This document shows positions 61,084 through 64,000 of a DNA stretch of 64,000 nucleotides, piece by piece. The stretch is from Streptomyces puniciscabiei (GTDB taxonomy: Bacteria > Actinomycetota > Actinomycetes > Streptomycetales > Streptomycetaceae). The translations under genes and the position numbers were made by a program. The stretch is from the NCBI RefSeq assembly GCF_006715785.1, contig NZ_VFNX01000001.1, positions 1,054,001 to 1,118,000 of the forward strand. The letters are read 5' to 3'. The notes under the pieces were generated by a model. The model had not been told where the DNA came from, did not search any database, and saw only the letters and a list, made by a program, of their open reading frames with translations. How positions within the stretch are numbered: position 1 is the first letter of the stretch; every line of letters starts with the position of its first letter.

Positions 61084-61890
61084 CTACAGAACTTCGCGCA
61101 GGACCCGGTCCCGGATCATGAGGGCGGCCCGCTTGCCGGGCAGGTCGGCCTCGTCCGCGTACCGGAAGCCGGCGCTCAGGAAAGCCGCGATGGAGGGGGT
61201 GTTGCGAAGATCGGGTTCCGCTACGACCCGTGCGCATGCGGGGCGCCGGTCGAGGATCAGATCGGCCACGGCTCGCAGCAGGGCGGATCCCAGCCCCCGC
61301 CCTCGATCCGCGGCCGCGCCGAGGAGGAAGTGGATCCCGGTGTCATGTGGACGGGCCGGATAGTGGCGGGCCAGGGGATCCAGGTCTGCCCGGTAGATCT
61401 CCCAGTAGCTCATAGGGGCGCCGTCCAGTACGCCGAGACACGGCATGCTGCGTCCGTCGCCGTCCAGTTGAGCGCGCAGGTGGTCCTCCGTCCGGTTCTG
61501 GGGCCCGGCCAGCTCCCAGAATTCCGCGACGACGGGGTCGTTCATCCAGCGATGGATGAGTGACAGGTCTTCATCGATGCGGACGGGAACCAGCTGGAAG
61601 GAGCCGACACGAGTGACCACCGAACCCCATGTGTGGAGCTGGTCCAGCAGATAGGCCGTGCCTCCGCCGAAGAGGGCGAGGAAGTCGGTGGGCAGATGCA
61701 GATCCAGTGTGTCCTCGCAGTCCCCGTCGTCGTCCTCGATCGCGAACCCGGTGAAGGGGGCACTTCGGGGGCTCGCATGGACCGTTCGGGGGTCGGCGGA
61801 GCCCCCGGGGACAGAGACGAGTGTGGGGGCGGGGGCATCCGGACGGGCAGTGGCGGGGCCGGGGCCGGCGTTCGCGTCGGTGGGAGGCAT
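61084..61890 (-). CDS. siderophore-type GNAT acyltransferase
   Basis: This 268-residue protein has a variable N-terminal 75 residues and a GNAT domain of the siderophore-acyltransferase (AlcB/RhbD/IucB-like) type: DLSLIHRWMNDPVVAEFWEL, SYWEIYRADLDPLARHY, then the acetyl-CoA loop DRGRGLGSALLRA. It would acylate a hydroxylamine or amine building block used by the NIS synthetase encoded 68 bases upstream. The ATG at 61890 has GAGAGGAG six bases upstream. Last gene of the operon; no terminator was recognised. Confidence 0.87.
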   Translation of the reverse strand: MPPTDANAGPGPATARPDAPAPTLVSVPGGSADPRTVHASPRSAPFTGFAIEDDDGDCEDTLDLHLPTDFLALFGGGTAYLLDQLHTWGSVVTRVGSFQLVPVRIDEDLSLIHRWMNDPVVAEFWELAGPQNRTEDHLRAQLDGDGRSMPCLGVLDGAPMSYWEIYRADLDPLARHYPARPHDTGIHFLLGAAADRGRGLGSALLRAVADLILDRRPACARVVAEPDLRNTPSIAAFLSAGFRYADEADLPGKRAALMIRDRVLREVL

Positions 61891-61958
61891 GGTGCGCTCC
61901 TCTCAGGAGACGAGGGGGGTCATGGTCCTCGGGGGTGCGGGGAGCAGGTTCGGTTCGT

Positions 61959-63917
61959 TCAGGAATGAAGGGGGTTGGCGATGGTGACGTAGACGGACTG
62001 GGTGTCGACCGGGCCGACGAGCTCGTCGAGACCGTGCAGCCGGGTCAGCAGGTTGGCCTTGCAGCGCAGCACGGGTGAGTCGAGCAGGCGACGGGGCAGG
62101 GAGGTGCGCAGGGCGTTGGGTCCTGTTGAGACGTCGCTGAGGAAGCGGCGGAAGGCCGCGAGGAGGAGTCGTTCGTCGGCCAGGCGTTGGGAGCCGAATG
62201 CACCGATCAGGCCCAGCACGTTGTTGATGGCGAGGTAGTAGGCGAAGCGTTCGTCGGTGACCTCGTCGGAGACGAAGGTGTCGCTGTGCTCACCGATGCC
62301 GGGCAGCCGGGCGTCCAGATCAGCTCGCCGGGACTCGCGGAAGTAGTACCCCTGGTTGTCGCGGTAGTAGCCGCCGGCGGGCCAGCCGTGGCCGTCGAGC
62401 ACCAGCAGGGTGTTCTGCTGGTGCGCTTCGAGGGCGACGCCTGCCTCGCTGTCCAGCCAGAGGACGGGGCGCACGACCTGCTTCAGGTAGCGGAGGAACC
62501 ACTCAGCTGCAACGGCTCCGACGGGCCGCCCGGTGCGGGCGGCGAGCCTCGCCACGAGTTCGGCCAGCCGGGAGCGCATGGGCCAAGTCCGGTGTTGTGT
62601 CGAGGAGTTGCCGATTCCAGGCTCGGGGGCGGGCCGGGGCGACACGAGTCCGGCGACACAGCCGACTTCGTCGGTCGGGCCGAACGGGTTGTGCCGGATC
62701 ACCACGTCGAGTCCGGGCACGGGCAGGCCGTCCGGGTCGTCGACGGCGAGCCAGGCCGGGTCACGGACGATGTCGAAGCCGGGGTGTACGGCCTGCCATT
62801 GCTTGAACAGGCCGGCGCGCAGCAGCCGGTGCACCTCGACTCCCCGATGGAGTTCCTTGCGCAGGTTCTCGCGGCAGGAGTTGGTGATGCGCACACCGAG
62901 CGACAGCTTGAGCATCGCGGGGGCGCCGGATCGGTGGACCGTGCGTACGGAGGAGGTGGGATGCCATTCGGTGCCGAGGGGCCCGAGGTCACGGAGGAGG
63001 CCGGAGTCGAGCAGGGCGGCTACGGGTTCGCGATGGCGCAGCTCGCGAGCCTGCCACGGGTGCAGGGGGAGAGCGGCATGGCTGTCGGGCAGGGGCAGGT
63101 CGGCTTCGGCGAGGCGCCGGGTGAGGTGGCCGGCGGGGACGGGACGACCGCGCTCGGTCCAGGCCGAGTCGGTCGCGAGGAGAGAGGGGGCGACAGCCAT
63201 CCAGTGCAGCGGAAAGGAGCCGCGCAGCTCCGGTGAGTAGAGACGTGTTTCTGCCTCGGTCAGCCCTTCCCGGCTCTTCGGAGTCGGATGGAGGGGGTGC
63301 CCGAGAAGGAGGGCCTGCTCGGCGGAGAGGAAGAGGTCGGAGGCGTCGGTGGGGTGCTCGCGCCGGTCACGGACGAAGGTCGCGGTGCGGCGGAGGGAGT
63401 CGGCCACCCTGGCCACGAGCTCAGCGTCGTCATGAGAGACGGCTGTTCCGGATGCCTGGCCGCGGGAGGCATCGGCCGTGTCCCCGGATGCCTCACGGGC
63501 GAGCAGCGCCGCCAAGGTGACGGCGTCGACGTCCGGGGCGGCGTCGGGGGCGCCGGCCAGGCGTGGTGAACCGAAGCGATGCGAGCCGGTCGGCGACCAG
63601 TAGCGGACCGGCACGAGCAGAGAGGTGCCGCTGGCCGGAAGCGGGAGGAGGAGGGTGCCACAGGCGGGGGCGACGAGGTTGGTCTCGCGTACCCAGCACC
63701 GCAGCAGGTTCTCCACGGCGGCGGCCTCGGCCGCGATGTGCGGGTCGGGATGTTCCAGCAGGTCGGCGCCGGGCTCGGGCAGTCGGGTGAGATCCGCGGT
63801 GCGCCTCTTCTGCCGGGGAACGGACTCGGCGAGCGGCACCGGAGAGGCCGGGGCTGCGGAGTCTCCCTGTTCGTCGGGAGCACCGGAGCTGCCGCCGGGA
63901 GTGGGAGTGGCGTTCAT
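61959..63917 (-). CDS. NIS siderophore synthetase (IucA/IucC family)
   Basis: This 652-residue NRPS-independent siderophore synthetase forms amide or ester bonds between a carboxylate such as citrate and an amine, using ATP. Family motifs are visible: HPLHPTPKSREG, LPLHPWQARE, TSSVRTVHRSGAPAMLKLSL (nucleotide/citrate region), KLSLGVRITNSCREN and ALEAHQQNTLLVLDG (catalytic HQQN). The C-terminal FhuF-like part is present. AAGAGGAG upstream fixes ATG 63917, and the start overlaps the stop of a further upstream gene. Together with the acyltransferase it is the downstream part of a siderophore operon; the product is unknown from this window. Confidence 0.93.
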   Translation of the reverse strand: MNATPTPGGSSGAPDEQGDSAAPASPVPLAESVPRQKRRTADLTRLPEPGADLLEHPDPHIAAEAAAVENLLRCWVRETNLVAPACGTLLLPLPASGTSLLVPVRYWSPTGSHRFGSPRLAGAPDAAPDVDAVTLAALLAREASGDTADASRGQASGTAVSHDDAELVARVADSLRRTATFVRDRREHPTDASDLFLSAEQALLLGHPLHPTPKSREGLTEAETRLYSPELRGSFPLHWMAVAPSLLATDSAWTERGRPVPAGHLTRRLAEADLPLPDSHAALPLHPWQARELRHREPVAALLDSGLLRDLGPLGTEWHPTSSVRTVHRSGAPAMLKLSLGVRITNSCRENLRKELHRGVEVHRLLRAGLFKQWQAVHPGFDIVRDPAWLAVDDPDGLPVPGLDVVIRHNPFGPTDEVGCVAGLVSPRPAPEPGIGNSSTQHRTWPMRSRLAELVARLAARTGRPVGAVAAEWFLRYLKQVVRPVLWLDSEAGVALEAHQQNTLLVLDGHGWPAGGYYRDNQGYYFRESRRADLDARLPGIGEHSDTFVSDEVTDERFAYYLAINNVLGLIGAFGSQRLADERLLLAAFRRFLSDVSTGPNALRTSLPRRLLDSPVLRCKANLLTRLHGLDELVGPVDTQSVYVTIANPLHS

Positions 63918-64000
63918 GACGGCTCCTCTTGGCTGGCTGGGGGTGGTACTGGGCTCGTCCCGTCGCTCTGTCGCCGTTCCACCGCGGCCGATGGTCGCCT
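63914..64000 (-). CDS. 3' end of an upstream siderophore-operon gene
   Basis: A frame open from the window edge ends in TGA at 63916-63914, forming an ATGA overlap with the NIS synthetase start. Its last 28 codons read RRPSAAVERRRQSDG and then a Pro/Ser-rich tail. Such tail-to-head overlap suggests a coupled upstream gene, possibly a second synthetase, but the fragment is too short and too biased in composition to identify. Confidence 0.4.
   Translation of the reverse strand, partial: RRPSAAVERRQSDGTSPVPPPASQEEPS

Overview
The window is high-GC chromosomal DNA from a Streptomyces. The codon bias (G/C at third positions), frequent GTG starts, the HrdB principal sigma factor, a WhiH-type sporulation regulator, separate parC and parE genes, a B12-dependent NrdJ/NrdR pair and a DasR-type operator in front of ptsH all point there. 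From memory (not searched) the order resembles the hrdB-whiH-parE neighbourhood of the S. coelicolor core chromosome. I saw no tRNA, rRNA, transposase, integrase or CRISPR array.

Left part (1-16300): a Pat-type GNAT/acyl-CoA-synthetase fusion, ptsH with a dre site, a GntR regulator, an M23 wall peptidase behind a c-di-AMP (ydaO) riboswitch, an active/inactive M16 peptidase pair, parC (+), a COG0523 metallochaperone, two divergent citrate-synthase-like genes (one fused to a DNA-binding domain), and an iron-box-preceded Suc_Fer protein.

Signalling and transport block (16394-27036): a CitA/CitB two-component pair; a nitrate/sulfonate-type ABC importer divergent from a second CitB-type response regulator that has no kinase beside it; then a leftward run of DUF1453 protein, NarL-type kinase/regulator, DUF485 protein and acetate-type Na+/solute symporter, mostly joined by 4-bp overlaps.

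Central core (27719-38110): parE (-), a 76-residue CxxC protein, a secreted trypsin-like protease, hrdB, whiH, an ABC ATPase joined to its membrane domain by a ~315-residue disordered linker, and a NrtR-like Nudix regulator.

Right part (38240-64000): a glycogen-debranching-like protein with an in-frame 36-bp tandem repeat, a DUF4192 protein, a RecQ helicase fused to a phosphoribosyltransferase-like domain, rnhB, a TetR/MFS pair with twin operators, an ADP-ribosylglycohydrolase, a histidine phosphatase, a TerD protein, nrdJ and nrdR (with paired NrdR boxes), lexA (with an SOS box), a DinG-like helicase, and the end of an NIS siderophore operon that runs off the edge.

Themes: DNA topology and repair (ParC/ParE, RecQ, RnhB, LexA, DinG, NrdJ/NrdR), development and sigma control (HrdB, WhiH), and nutrient sensing (HPr, TCS/transport, citrate synthases, iron). 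Most boundaries carry strong hairpin terminators. The block at 18761-22422 (ABC importer plus paralogous lone regulator and shared tandem palindromes) looks most like an accessory insertion and is the best candidate for a little-described regulatory unit.
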